NCBI RefSeq assembly: GCF_017355855.1
Contig: NZ_JAFEWD010000007.1
Location: 1 to 64,000 of the forward strand
Direction of reading: 5' to 3'
DNA from: Pedobacter sp. SYSU D00535
GTDB lineage: Bacteria > Bacteroidota > Bacteroidia > Sphingobacteriales > Sphingobacteriaceae
Length of the DNA stretch: 64,000 bases
In this document: piece by piece, positions 18,727 to 27,776 of the stretch
Numbering within the stretch: position 1 is the first letter of the stretch
How the letters are laid out: the number at the start of each line of letters is the position of its first letter
Program-made: the position numbers and the translations under genes
Notes under the pieces: model-generated
Databases searched by the model: none
What the model was told of the DNA's origin: nothing
The model's input: the letters and a program-made list of their open reading frames with translations, nothing else

Positions 18727-19521
18727 TTATTGATTTAAAGTAGTGATGTAAATGTAAATCGGGATCGCTGCAAATGCTGCTGGAATGATGATTCCAAACA
18801 ACCACGTTCCTAACCAGTTAATTGCCGGCTTGTACTTAGTGTGGTCAAAACCTAAGCTTTGAAACCCGCTTTGAAAGCCGTGGTATAAGTGAAAGCCCAT
18901 CGCTATCATGGAGATCACGTACAACACCACGTACCACAAGCTGCTAAAAGAGAATACCACCACCTGATACAAATCTTTAGCCACCAGTACTTCGCGACCT
19001 GTCTGCGTGTTTACGTACTCTGCATGAATTAAAGGCTCGCCGCTAATTGGCAGATTAGTTACCTTTACATCAGAAGGGTTCGATAAACTCATTTCGTACT
19101 GCGTGTAAGGCAGCCCGCCCCAGTGGTACTTAAACCAGAAGTTACCCATGTGGATAACGATGAAAATTAAGAGGATAGTACCGAGGATACCCATGTTTCT
19201 GGAACTCCAGGTACTGTTGGCTGCTCCGTTATACGAAGCGTAACTAACTGGACGTGCCTTCTTGTTGTGGATGGTTATCACCAACGCATATACAGCATGC
19301 AAAACGATAGATGCATACAGTAAATACGAAATAATTTTGATGGGCAAAAAGTGAGTCATGAAGTAAGAGTACTCATTAAATGCCTTGCCTGCATCATCTT
19401 TGAACAATTGTAGGTTTCCAATTAAATGGACTATCAGAAACAGGGATAAAAAGAGCCCCGTTAAGCCCATGATCAATTTCTTCCCCAATGTTGACGAGAA
19501 AGCTTTAGTAAAACTGCTCAT
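18727..19521 (-). CDS. sdhC: Succinate dehydrogenase cytochrome b subunit, type B
   Basis: This 264-residue membrane anchor has five hydrophobic segments (near 15-33, 58-80, 108-127, 185-208 and 232-256). Conserved histidines in IVHLIGNLQ, VLHAVYAL, IVIHMGNFW and GFHLYHGFQS fit two haem b groups. It anchors SdhAB and transfers electrons to menaquinone. It is the first gene of the operon, and there is no separate sdhD, as expected for type B enzymes. The start ATG at 19521 lies about 27 nt after the inferred transcription start. Confidence 0.93.
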   Translation of the reverse strand: MSSFTKAFSSTLGKKLIMGLTGLFLSLFLIVHLIGNLQLFKDDAGKAFNEYSYFMTHFLPIKIISYLLYASIVLHAVYALVITIHNKKARPVSYASYNGAANSTWSSRNMGILGTILLIFIVIHMGNFWFKYHWGGLPYTQYEMSLSNPSDVKVTNLPISGEPLIHAEYVNTQTGREVLVAKDLYQVVVFSFSSLWYVVLYVISMIAMGFHLYHGFQSGFQSLGFDHTKYKPAINWLGTWLFGIIIPAAFAAIPIYIYITTLNQ

Positions 19522-19554
19522 TTCCTTTTGTTTGATTTTGATTTGTTAGGAGTG

Positions 19555-19562
19555 CAAAAGTA
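19555..19562 (-). promoter_or_regulatory. Probable -7 box of the sdhCAB promoter
   Basis: The minus strand reads TACTTTTG, an exact TAnnTTTG match about 34 bp upstream of the sdhC start. No clear -33 box is seen. Confidence 0.4.
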
Positions 19563-19676
19563 TTTAATAATACTCGAATATATAGACAGTAAAATGGAGC
19601 TGGCAAAAATTAAGAGCTATTTAGAAACGTTCTAATTTGGTAGGCAGACAGCTTTAAAAACGCCGAAAAGGGGATT

Positions 19677-20336
19677 TTAAAGAGCGATTACCTGTTCTTT
19701 GACGACTCCAAAAACCTTTGTTCCCGCTGTCACCGGAAGGCAGTATTTTCCCGTAAATTTGCCAAACGCTGGTAGCACCGCCTGGTGCTCAGCAAAATGA
19801 AAACAGGAGAGTAACAGCGACTGTCTGGCTTGTCCCCGTATTTTAACACCAGGGTGGATATGCCCGCAAATGAAATACGTGTTGGCGGGTATAGGGAGAG
19901 CTTTTGAGGGAGGCTCATGCACAAATGTAAAAGGGCCAAGTACCAGCTCATCGAGTACGATTACTCCAGCCTCTTCATAGATGTCCTTGTGTAAAATGTC
20001 ATGGTTCCCTTTGATCAGGATTATCTTCAGTGAGGGGAACTGGGCCGCCCATAATTGCAACCAGTTCCAGTCATTATTCAATTCACTGTGAAAAAGATCT
20101 CCGAGCAGCAGGAGCTTTTTGGGGCTCAATACCCGGATTAAATCTGAAAGGACCGCCAGCTCTTCCTGCTCCATTACTTTCGGGATAGGAATTCCGGCTT
20201 TGCGAAAATGCCCAACCTTACCAATGTGCAGATCTGCAACAATCAGCGTCTGCTCCTCTTTCCAGTACAGCGCCTTTTCTGGTAAAAGCATAAATTGTTG
20301 CCCCTTAAACTCCCACTGCAATCCTTTCAGTAACAT
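19677..20336 (-). CDS. pdeM: PdeM-like metallophosphoesterase
   Basis: This 219-residue calcineurin-fold phosphoesterase resembles PdeM, the endonuclease of the ligase-associated DNA damage response set. The metal motifs are in order: LIVADLHIGKVGHFRK near residue 31, LLLGDLFHS near residue 78, IKGNHD near residue 110 and ICGHIHPG near residue 153. It has no signal peptide, so it is cytoplasmic. The usual partners (ligase, Lhr-like helicase, exonuclease) are not next to it; its neighbours are sdhC and the HtrA protease. The fold is certain; the specific PdeM assignment is likely but inferred. Confidence 0.75.
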   Translation of the reverse strand: MLLKGLQWEFKGQQFMLLPEKALYWKEEQTLIVADLHIGKVGHFRKAGIPIPKVMEQEELAVLSDLIRVLSPKKLLLLGDLFHSELNNDWNWLQLWAAQFPSLKIILIKGNHDILHKDIYEEAGVIVLDELVLGPFTFVHEPPSKALPIPANTYFICGHIHPGVKIRGQARQSLLLSCFHFAEHQAVLPAFGKFTGKYCLPVTAGTKVFGVVKEQVIAL

Positions 20337-20349
20337 CCCTCAAAAGTAA

Positions 20350-20380
20350 AAAAGCCTTTCGCTATAAACGAAAGGCTTTT
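20350..20380 (-). terminator. Intrinsic terminator of the HtrA gene
   Basis: Perfect 12-bp arms aaaagcctttcg (20350-20361) and its complement (20369-20380) are followed by T-rich DNA on the minus strand, 24 bp after the protease stop codon. Confidence 0.8.
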
Positions 20381-20403
20381 CTGTTTAATATATTTCTTAA
20401 TAC

Positions 20404-21927
20404 TTATTGAACCACAGGAATTCCGCCGATGATTCTGGAACCATCAGGCAATATGCCGTTAATCCGAACCACATTGTTCTGCGTAGCTTTTAGCGCATTG
20501 CTTACATCTTCAGGTTTGGACACTGCCCTGCCGTTGATGCTGGTGATAACTGTTCCTTTAGTAATCCCGTTTTCTTCCAAAAGGCCGTTTTCACGAGTTC
20601 CGGCAACAATCACCCCTGAATTCACTTTGTACTTCTGCTTTTGAGCAGCGGTAAGTGGAGCAAAGGTTCCGCCAAGTTTTCTCATTACGTCTTCCGTGCC
20701 AGCTGTGTTTTTAGCAATTTTCAGGTCTCCTTCTCCTTTAAGAGTTACAGTAACGTTGCGCTCGTTTCCACCTCTCTCGTAGGTTAACTGCACTTTGTCT
20801 CCCGGACGAAGACGGGCTACGCGTTCCTGAAGATCTGCAGACGAGGTGATACGATTTCCTTCTACTTTAGTAATGATATCACCTTCTTTAATTCCGGCTG
20901 CAGCCGCGCCGCCATTCGGAACTACAGTGTTCACATACAAACCATTAATTTGGTTAACGCCTAGTTCTTTAGCTACTGTTGCGTCCAACTCTCTGAAAGT
21001 GATACCTACAAGTCCACGTTTTACGCTGCCGAACTTGATAAAGTCGTCCATAATTTTTTTAGCGAGATTGATCGGAATGGCAAATCCGTAGCCCTCATAG
21101 TTCCCACTTTGTGACGCTATCGCCGCGTTGATACCAATCAGCTCTCCCCGGGTATTCACCAAAGCTCCACCGCTGTTACCACGATTGATAGCCGCATCTG
21201 TTTGAATAAAAGCTTCAATCGCTGAGTTTACGCGAGGTTCGTTAGGGTCGGCATAGCCTCGCTGTTGCTGTTCTCCCAAAATTCCGATGCTTCTGCCTTT
21301 AGCACTTACAATACCAGCGGTGACCGTGGTGTTAAGTGTAAAAGGATAGCCGATCGCCAGTACCCATTCTCCCACCTGTACCTGGTCAGAGTTACCAAGT
21401 TTTACAACTGGAAGGCCAGAACCTTCAACTTTGATCACAGCTAAATCCGTGTTCGGGTCGCGGCCAACTATTTTCGCTTCAAACGCTCTTTTATCAGGTA
21501 AAATCACGTCAATTTTTGTTGCGTTCTCTACTACGTGATTGTTAGTCACAATGTATCCGTCATCAGTAACAATCACTCCTGAACCAGATGCCATTTGTGG
21601 AGCACGCTGGCCACCGCCACCCCTGGGTGTTCCAAAGAAATCGCGGAACATATCTTCAAAAGGATCTCCACCTCCGCGACGCGAACTAGCATTTCCTTCA
21701 TACGTAGTTTTGATATGTACAACCCCGGGAGTCACCGCTGCCGCTGCCTGAACAAAATCGACATCGCCAGCAGACGAAATTGCCTGTGGGTTATTTGCGA
21801 AATAAACTTTTTGTCTTTCTTCAAGACTCATGTTAGCAGTCTGCCTATCTTCAATAAGCTTGTACCCACCAACAGCAACTGCACCTCCAATAAATGCAGC
21901 AAGAAGAGTTACGCCTATTTTTTTCAT
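20404..21927 (-). CDS. degP: Do/HtrA-type periplasmic serine protease
   Basis: This 507-residue envelope protease-chaperone for misfolded proteins begins MKKIGVTLLAAFIGGAVAVG, a signal peptide or membrane anchor. The trypsin-like triad is His131 (NNHVVENAT), Asp161 (NTDLAVIKV) and Ser252 (RGNSGGALVN). Two PDZ domains follow at about 290-385 and 410-505. A Gly/Arg-rich stretch lies before the protease core. The ATG at 21927 is preferred to one at 21963, since the promoter -7 box covers 21961-21968 and GAGGAAA lies 12 nt ahead of the shorter start. The family is sure; the choice of DegP rather than DegQ/DegS as symbol is by length and two PDZ domains. Confidence 0.92.
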   Translation of the reverse strand: MKKIGVTLLAAFIGGAVAVGGYKLIEDRQTANMSLEERQKVYFANNPQAISSAGDVDFVQAAAAVTPGVVHIKTTYEGNASSRRGGGDPFEDMFRDFFGTPRGGGGQRAPQMASGSGVIVTDDGYIVTNNHVVENATKIDVILPDKRAFEAKIVGRDPNTDLAVIKVEGSGLPVVKLGNSDQVQVGEWVLAIGYPFTLNTTVTAGIVSAKGRSIGILGEQQQRGYADPNEPRVNSAIEAFIQTDAAINRGNSGGALVNTRGELIGINAAIASQSGNYEGYGFAIPINLAKKIMDDFIKFGSVKRGLVGITFRELDATVAKELGVNQINGLYVNTVVPNGGAAAAGIKEGDIITKVEGNRITSSADLQERVARLRPGDKVQLTYERGGNERNVTVTLKGEGDLKIAKNTAGTEDVMRKLGGTFAPLTAAQKQKYKVNSGVIVAGTRENGLLEENGITKGTVITSINGRAVSKPEDVSNALKATQNNVVRINGILPDGSRIIGGIPVVQ

Positions 21928-21960
21928 ACTATTAATTTTCCTCTCGTGTGTTTTGTGCTT

Positions 21961-21992
21961 CAAATTTAATACCAGTAAAACGGATTCTGCAA
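21961..21992 (-). promoter_or_regulatory. Promoter of the HtrA gene
   Basis: On the minus strand ATTG (-33) is 20 bp before TAAATTTG (-7, exact TAnnTTTG). The predicted start is about 27 nt ahead of the ATG at 21927. Confidence 0.5.
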
Positions 21993-22128
21993 TTTACAGG
22001 TATGGTAAGTTTTGTTAAAAATTGTTAAACCACAGTTAAAAAGATAGCCGAGCACCAGCAGATATTACAATTTTATGTACCGCAGGTACTGCAAAATTCC
22101 TTCCACAATTTGTAATCTTGCATTACGG

Positions 22129-22914
22129 ATGAAAGTACATTTTTATAAATATCAGGGTGCAGGTAACGATTTTATTTTGATTGATAATAGGCACCTGGGT
22201 TTAAACCACCAAAATCCTTCATTGATAGCGGGTCTTTGCGATCGCCGCTTTGGTATTGGAGGGGATGGTTTAATGCTTCTGCAGAACAAAGAAGGTTTTG
22301 ACTTCGAAATGGTCTACTACAATTCGGACGGCCAGCCTAGCAGTATGTGTGGTAACGGCGGAAGATGCATAGTAGCATTTGCAAAGCATCTGGAGATTTT
22401 TGAAAAGGAAACTAACTTTTTGGCAGTTGATGGGCCTCATTATGCCACAATTTCCGAAGAGGGCAACTGGGTCAGTCTTCAAATGATCAACGTGGAAAAA
22501 ATTGAGCGCGACGGAGAAGCATTTGTATTAAACACAGGTTCTCCGCACTATGTAAGCTGTACCAGCAACCTCAGGGATAAAAATGTTTTTGCTGATGGCC
22601 GGGTGATAAGATACAACGAACGGTATGCGAAAGAGGGGATCAATATCAACTTTGTTGAGGATTTTGGAGATCATTATTTTGTAAGGACCTATGAGCGGGG
22701 GGTAGAAGATGAAACTTACGCCTGTGGGACAGGGGTGACAGCGGTTGCATTAGCTATGGCAAAAATGAAAGGACAAAAAGGAGCTGTGAGCACGCCGGTG
22801 AAGGTTTTGGGAGGAGACATTAACATTCGCTTCAACTACGATGGTCAGAAATTCTCAGATATTTTTCTGGAAGGACCAGCAACGTATGTATTCGAGGGGG
22901 ATATTGATATTTAA
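22129..22914 (+). CDS. dapF: Diaminopimelate epimerase
   Basis: This 261-residue cofactor-free racemase interconverts LL- and meso-diaminopimelate for lysine and peptidoglycan synthesis. The two catalytic cysteines are in SSMCGNGGRC (near residue 72) and ETYACGTGVTA (near residue 200). The N-terminus KVHFYKYQGAGNDFILID is canonical, so ATG 22129 is used rather than an in-frame ATG at 22075. The gene stands alone; aspS follows 225 bp downstream with its own promoter. Confidence 0.95.
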   Translation: MKVHFYKYQGAGNDFILIDNRHLGLNHQNPSLIAGLCDRRFGIGGDGLMLLQNKEGFDFEMVYYNSDGQPSSMCGNGGRCIVAFAKHLEIFEKETNFLAVDGPHYATISEEGNWVSLQMINVEKIERDGEAFVLNTGSPHYVSCTSNLRDKNVFADGRVIRYNERYAKEGININFVEDFGDHYFVRTYERGVEDETYACGTGVTAVALAMAKMKGQKGAVSTPVKVLGGDINIRFNYDGQKFSDIFLEGPATYVFEGDIDI

Positions 22915-23024
22915 TAGCTCCAACTCTCGCTGACGGTTTCGATTAGAAAAAGGGATAAGCAGCTTTGGGCAATTAACCGCTCATTTACTATCTAGTCTAA
23001 AAAAACTATTTTCTGATTTTGTTA

Positions 23025-23053
23025 AAAGAGCTTGTGAAAGCCATGAGCTCTTT
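23025..23053 (+). terminator. Possible hairpin terminator after dapF
   Basis: Eight-base arms aaagagct/agctcttt enclose a 13-nt loop and are followed by ataattg. The distance from the dapF stop (110 bp) and the lack of a good T run make it weak. Confidence 0.25.
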
Positions 23054-23112
23054 ATAATTGTCATCCACCCCAATTTTTAAAAACACATACTTTTTCCTTG
23101 CTGTAAAAAACC

Positions 23113-23120
23113 TACTTTTG
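23113..23120 (+). promoter_or_regulatory. Probable -7 box of the aspS promoter
   Basis: TACTTTTG is an exact TAnnTTTG match, 20 bp before the aspS ATG. Confidence 0.45.
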
Positions 23121-23139
23121 CAGCTCTAACCACTAATTT

Positions 23140-24885
23140 ATGCATAGAACACATACCTGCGGTGAATTAAATATCAATGATTTAGGAAAAGAGGTAACTC
23201 TTGCCGGATGGGTACAGAAAGCCAGGGATCTGGGTGGAATGACTTTTATTGACATCCGCGACCGTTATGGCATCACTCAGTTGTTGTTTAATATGGATGA
23301 GAACGCTGATTTATGTGAGCAGGCTCGCCAGGTATCCCGTGAGTTTGTAATAAAAGTTACAGGCAAAGTTGTAGAGAGAACAAACAAGAACCCTAAGATA
23401 CCGACAGGGGATGTTGAAATAAAGGTTGCCGCTCTTGAAATCTTAAATGCAGCGAAGCTACCGCCTTTTCTGATCGAGGATGAGACAGATGGCGGTGAAG
23501 ATCTGCGTATGAAATACCGCTACCTCGATCTACGCAGAAATCCGGTTAGAAATAATTTAGTCTTGCGTCACAAGATGGCGCAGGAAATCCGGAAGTATCT
23601 TGATGCCCAAAACTTCATAGAAGTAGAGACTCCTGTTCTTATAAAATCTACTCCGGAAGGAGCCAGAGACTTTGTGGTTCCTAGCAGAATGAATCCAGGC
23701 GAGTTTTACGCTCTTCCTCAATCGCCCCAAACCTTCAAGCAATTGCTGATGGTATCCGGCTTTGACCGTTATTTTCAAATTGTGAAGTGTTTCAGGGATG
23801 AGGATCTGAGAGCTGACCGCCAGCCGGAATTCACACAGATAGACTGTGAGATGTCCTTCATTGAGCAGGAAGATATTCTGAATTTGTTTGAGGGGATGAC
23901 GCGTCACCTATTCAGCACGGTGAAAGGGATACAACTTGAAGAGTTTCCAAGAATGGCTTATAACGACGCTATGCGTTTGTACGGTTCGGATAAGCCTGAT
24001 ACCCGCTTCGGGATGCAGTTTACTGAGCTGAACGATCTGGTGAAAGGCAAAGGTTTCCCGGTGTTTGACGGAGCCGAGTTGGTCGTGGGAATCAATGCAC
24101 CAGGTTGTGCTGCTTATACCAGGAAGCAAGTGGACGAATTGACCGACTTCATTAAGCGTCCTCAAATCGGAGCTACTGGCCTGGTATATGCCCGTTATAA
24201 CCCGGATGGATCGCTAAAATCGTCTGTTGACAAATTCTACTCAGAAGACGATCTGAAAAAATGGGCAGAAGCTTTCAAAGCGGAGCCAGGAGACCTGATG
24301 CTTATTATGGCCGGTCCTACGGAAAAGGTAAGAAAACAGTTAAATGAGCTCCGTCTTGAAATGGGAAGCCGTTTAGGATTAAAAGATAAAAACAAATTCG
24401 CTCCCCTCTGGGTAGTTGATTTCCCTTTGTTGGAGTGGGATGAGGATTCTCAAAGATATCACGCAATGCACCATCCGTTTACTTCGCCTAAACCGGAGGA
24501 TATTGCACTCCTGGATTCAAAACCAGGGGAGGTTAGGGCAAATGCCTACGATTTGGTTATTAATGGAACTGAGATCGGTGGAGGTTCGATTCGTATTCAC
24601 GATCGGTCGTTGCAAGCCTTAATGTTCAAGCACCTCGGCTTTAGCGAGGAGGAAGCTCAAAAGCAGTTTGGATTTTTGATGGACGCTTTTGAATATGGTG
24701 CTCCTCCACATGGCGGTATTGCATTTGGCTTTGATCGTCTGGTGTCTATTTTTGCAGGCCTGGATTCTATCAGAGACGTTATTGCCTTTCCTAAGAATAA
24801 TTCTGGTAGAGATGTGATGATTGATTCTCCATCAAGTATTTCTGATGAACAATTGAAGGAATTGAACATCAAAACCACAGTATAG
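23140..24885 (+). CDS. aspS: Aspartate-tRNA ligase
   Basis: This 581-residue class IIb synthetase charges tRNA-Asp. The N-terminal OB-fold anticodon-binding domain covers about 1-110 ([26 protein letters not shown]). The catalytic core has RYLDLRRN (motif 1 region), [18 protein letters not shown] (motif 2) near residue 220, a bacterial GAD insertion domain at about 300-410, and [15 protein letters not shown] (motif 3) near residue 530. Its length is normal for the bacterial type. It is a single transcription unit with promoter and terminator. Confidence 0.97.
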   Translation: MHRTHTCGELNINDLGKEVTLAGWVQKARDLGGMTFIDIRDRYGITQLLFNMDENADLCEQARQVSREFVIKVTGKVVERTNKNPKIPTGDVEIKVAALEILNAAKLPPFLIEDETDGGEDLRMKYRYLDLRRNPVRNNLVLRHKMAQEIRKYLDAQNFIEVETPVLIKSTPEGARDFVVPSRMNPGEFYALPQSPQTFKQLLMVSGFDRYFQIVKCFRDEDLRADRQPEFTQIDCEMSFIEQEDILNLFEGMTRHLFSTVKGIQLEEFPRMAYNDAMRLYGSDKPDTRFGMQFTELNDLVKGKGFPVFDGAELVVGINAPGCAAYTRKQVDELTDFIKRPQIGATGLVYARYNPDGSLKSSVDKFYSEDDLKKWAEAFKAEPGDLMLIMAGPTEKVRKQLNELRLEMGSRLGLKDKNKFAPLWVVDFPLLEWDEDSQRYHAMHHPFTSPKPEDIALLDSKPGEVRANAYDLVINGTEIGGGSIRIHDRSLQALMFKHLGFSEEEAQKQFGFLMDAFEYGAPPHGGIAFGFDRLVSIFAGLDSIRDVIAFPKNNSGRDVMIDSPSSISDEQLKELNIKTTV

Positions 24886-24893
24886 ATCTTATT

Positions 24894-24924
24894 GCAGGAA
24901 GGTAAGTATTACCTTTCTGCTTTT
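24894..24924 (+). terminator. Intrinsic terminator of aspS
   Basis: The 12-bp arms gcaggaaggtaa (24894-24905) and ttacctttctgc (24909-24920) pair with one G-T, followed by TTTT, just after the aspS stop. Confidence 0.7.
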
Positions 24925-25100
24925 CACAGAATTACTTTTATTATTCCTTTCAATTTTGGCATTTCAAGGCAGTTGGTAACTTTTGCCCGTTCCTCGCCTT
25001 CGTCACTCCTCACCTGTTCTAAGTCTGTAAAGCCAACTACCAATAAAGCCGGGATTAGTAGTATTAAAAATGGTGACGCTAAGTTAAATTGCTTTTTCAT
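24924..25100 (-). CDS. Possible small exported or membrane peptide (58 aa)
   Basis: A short minus frame starts MKKQFNLASPFLILLIPALL. That is a positive N-terminus followed by a 17-residue hydrophobic run, as in a signal peptide or single membrane helix. The rest is charged and ends KGIIKVIL, with one Cys. The stop lies beside the aspS terminator. There is no recognised family and no Shine-Dalgarno motif, which is normal here. It could be chance. Its signal-like start and its place in a 400-bp gap otherwise without a gene are the only support. The remaining 25101-25284 holds no visible feature. Confidence 0.35.
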   Translation of the reverse strand: MKKQFNLASPFLILLIPALLVVGFTDLEQVRSDEGEERAKVTNCLEMPKLKGIIKVIL

Positions 25101-25284
25101 GTCGTTTAAGTTTTAATTACTCAAATCAACGACATGTGAGGACAGAGAAAAAATGGATTAGACTAAAATAACAAGTTTCTAGATAAACGGCCTTGCAAAG
25201 CGATCAAACCTTTTTTTAATCCCTTACCAGTTGGTCGATAAAAAGAGCCCGTTCGTCGAAGCAGGGGGTTGTCCAGCTTTACTG

Positions 25285-26298
25285 TTATTTTACAATTAGC
25301 TCTGTATCAAGTACTTTTGTCTCGAATTCAGTCACAGGATATTTACTTTCAATTAGCTGGATTAACAGCTGTGTTGCTGCCTGTCCAATTTCGAACGCTG
25401 GTTGCCTGACGGCTGTAATAGAAGGACTGAACAAATCGACAACGTTAGAATTAGTGAATCCAGCGATCGTGATATTGCGGGCATAATCTGGATCTGCTCT
25501 TTTAACCGATTTTAAGAAGCCGGTACTTAATCTATCCTGGGCAATAAAAATAGCATCAGGCCTTTCAGGCAAATCGAGCAGCTCTTTTACCAACTGGTCT
25601 ACTTCTTCTTTTCGCATTCCGCCATACTCGCTGTATTTTACATGCTTTTCTTCGAACGGGAGACCGTGTTTCTGCAATGCCCCCTTATACCCCTCCAATC
25701 GCTCTTTGGTAATGGAAAGGTGCGCCGCATTAGTAAAATGGGCTATTCGTTTATGGCCAAGGTTGATTAAATATTCAGTCGCTTCGTGGGCGCCTTTAAT
25801 ATTATTGGCAATAACCTTATGTGTTTGAATCTCTGACGACACCCGATCGAAAAATACTATCGGTAATCCTTTCGCATGAAGTTCTTTGAGGTAAGAGATA
25901 TCTGAACTACCAGCAGAAAGCGAAATAAGCAATCCATCTACAGACCGCGAAGCCAAATGCTGGACGTTTATAATTTCTCGCTCGTACGACTCATTACTTT
26001 GAGTGATGATGACGTGATATCCTGCTCCGTATGCAATCGACTCAATTCCGTTGATAGCCTGAGAAAAGAAACTGTTAGCAATTTCACAAACCACCACTCC
26101 AATAGAGTGGCTTCTCCTTTCCTTTAAGCTTAAAGCTATTGGGTTCGGTTTGTAATTGATTTTCTTTGCATAATCAAGAACGATCTTTTTAGTCTCCTCA
26201 CTTATTTCATACCCGCCTCTCAGTGCTCTTGATACAGTTGAAGTAGAAAGTCCTAGCGCTTTTGCTATGTCTTTTATAGTAATTGTTTCAAACTTCAT
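25285..26298 (-). CDS. LacI-family transcriptional regulator
   Basis: This 337-residue repressor has an N-terminal helix-turn-helix (TIKDIAKALGLSTSTVSRALR, residues ~7-27), a hinge KPNPIALSLKERRS and a periplasmic-binding-protein-like sugar domain ending in TELIVK. It is divergent from kduD across a 676-bp gap. By context it probably responds to an uronate breakdown intermediate and controls kduD-kduI, but this is inference. The start ATG at 26298 gives the canonical HTH position. Confidence 0.88.
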   Translation of the reverse strand: MKFETITIKDIAKALGLSTSTVSRALRGGYEISEETKKIVLDYAKKINYKPNPIALSLKERRSHSIGVVVCEIANSFFSQAINGIESIAYGAGYHVIITQSNESYEREIINVQHLASRSVDGLLISLSAGSSDISYLKELHAKGLPIVFFDRVSSEIQTHKVIANNIKGAHEATEYLINLGHKRIAHFTNAAHLSITKERLEGYKGALQKHGLPFEEKHVKYSEYGGMRKEEVDQLVKELLDLPERPDAIFIAQDRLSTGFLKSVKRADPDYARNITIAGFTNSNVVDLFSPSITAVRQPAFEIGQAATQLLIQLIESKYPVTEFETKVLDTELIVK

Positions 26299-26974
26299 TG
26301 CAGGTTGTAAACATCCGAAAGTAATAAAAATTACACTTAGTCTCTATAGCTTTCTATAACGGGTGGTCAAATTAATATTGTGATGATTAACATGTTGGGA
26401 AGCGAAAACAAGGGTTAATGGCTTTATTATGACGGCAATAGAAATGAGAAAAGCCAGCTACTGCTGGTTTCAACTTAAGCCAAAACTTTCTTATTCATTT
26501 GCTGCTTTTTCCAAGAGTCGCTAAGATCCCTCCATCTTTGTAGGATATAGGCCACTGACAAACTCAGACGCTTTTGCTGTAGGACTGGGACTGATAATGA
26601 ACTTAGAAAAGTACTGCACCGAGACATTCACTCTTTATATTGAATTGAGCTTTACCCATTCAGTAGCCACATTCCGGCAAGCATTCTTAGTCCACTTTTG
26701 CAGCAGCATACGCACTCATCTTTCCCTATTCAGCTCACTTATCATGGAGCTGATATTATTGTTTCGCCAGCTTTCCGTTTTAATAGGCATCTCGCTACTT
26801 GCTTTGAGATGATGGAGAGGCTCGTTAAATAATTGGTATCGTTTAACTAAAATGTTGATCGTGTGCCTTTTTGTAAAAAGGTTGGTACTCCTCGCAAATA
26901 AAACTTTCTTTGCTTCTGAAATTTTTGTGTAGAAACACTAATTTGCGGTCGATTATATCGCCAATTAAACATTT
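26299..26974. other. 676-bp regulatory gap between LacI-type gene and kduD
   Basis: No confident gene is seen. A plus frame at 26597-26812 and a broken minus frame (about 26937 down to 26640, with an in-frame TGA) are open but resemble nothing known. Just upstream of kduD, cgattatatcg (about 26949-26959) is a near-perfect dyad that could be an operator. A weak minus-strand terminator-like hairpin lies at 26447-26470. Confidence 0.4.
26447..26470 (-). terminator. Weak terminator-like hairpin
   Basis: aagccagc (26451-26458) pairs with gctggttt (26463-26470). On the minus strand it is followed by TTTTCTC. No clear gene precedes it, so it may end a short RNA or a decayed gene. Confidence 0.3.
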
Positions 26975-27745
26975 ATGAGTACTTCATCTTTATTTAGCTT
27001 AGAAGGCAAGGTAGCTCTTGTCACCGGTTGCAACCGTGGAATAGGAAAGGCTATGGCTGAGGCTTTAGCGGAGGCGGGTGCTGATATTATTGGTGTCTCA
27101 TCTTCAATCGCGTTAAGCGGAAGTGAAGTAGAGCTGGCAGTTCGGGCATTAGGAAGAGAGTTTAAAGCCTATCAATGTGATTTTAACGACCGGGAGTCTG
27201 TAAAAAACTTCTTGGGAACGGTACTGGCTGAAAACGAAAGAATAGATATTTTGGTTAACAATGCTGGGACTATTTTGCGACAACCTGCTGCTGAGCACCC
27301 AGACGACTATTGGTACAAGGTTATTGAGATTAACCTCAATAGTCAGTTTCTTATTACTAGAGATATCGGCGCAAAAATGCTTGCACAGGGTTCCGGGAAA
27401 ATCATCTTTACCGCATCGCTGCTGACCTTCCAGGGAGGAGTAAATGTTCCCGGTTATGCAGCCAGTAAAGGCGCCATCGGAAGTTTGGTGAAAGCTTTTT
27501 CAAATGAGTGGGCTTCAAAAGGCGTAAATGTGAACGCAATTGCTCCAGGCTATATCTCTACAGATAATACCGAGGCATTAAGAAACGATCCGGTTAGAAG
27601 CAAATCTATCCTTGACCGTATACCTTCCGGCAGATGGGGTGAGCCTGAGGACTTTAAGGGCCCTATCGTCTTCCTTGCATCGAAAGCGAGTGACTATGTC
27701 AACGGAACGATTTTGACAGTAGATGGTGGTTGGATGGGACGCTAA
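26975..27745 (+). CDS. kduD: 2-dehydro-3-deoxy-D-gluconate 5-dehydrogenase
   Basis: This 256-residue short-chain dehydrogenase reduces 2,5-diketo-3-deoxygluconate to 2-keto-3-deoxygluconate in unsaturated uronate (pectin or glycosaminoglycan) catabolism. It has the cofactor loop TGCNRGIGKAMA near residue 16, NNAG near residue 92, and the catalytic Ser/Tyr/Lys with YAASKG near residue 158. It lies 31 bp upstream of kduI, and the pair gives the functional call. It is cytoplasmic. The family alone would allow other sugar substrates. Confidence 0.9.
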   Translation: MSTSSLFSLEGKVALVTGCNRGIGKAMAEALAEAGADIIGVSSSIALSGSEVELAVRALGREFKAYQCDFNDRESVKNFLGTVLAENERIDILVNNAGTILRQPAAEHPDDYWYKVIEINLNSQFLITRDIGAKMLAQGSGKIIFTASLLTFQGGVNVPGYAASKGAIGSLVKAFSNEWASKGVNVNAIAPGYISTDNTEALRNDPVRSKSILDRIPSGRWGEPEDFKGPIVFLASKASDYVNGTILTVDGGWMGR

Positions 27746-27776
27746 TTAAATTTTACAATAAACAAAAGATATTAAG

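Noticed and set aside
21928-21963. A longer start for the HtrA protease
   Set aside because: It overlaps the -7 box at 21961-21968 and adds residues ahead of the signal peptide.
22075-22128. A longer start for dapF
   Set aside because: The extra residues are not part of the conserved family N-terminus, which begins at 22129.
26597-26812. A 71-codon plus frame in the LacI-kduD gap
   Set aside because: No family resemblance and no good start context; chance open frame in A/T-rich DNA.
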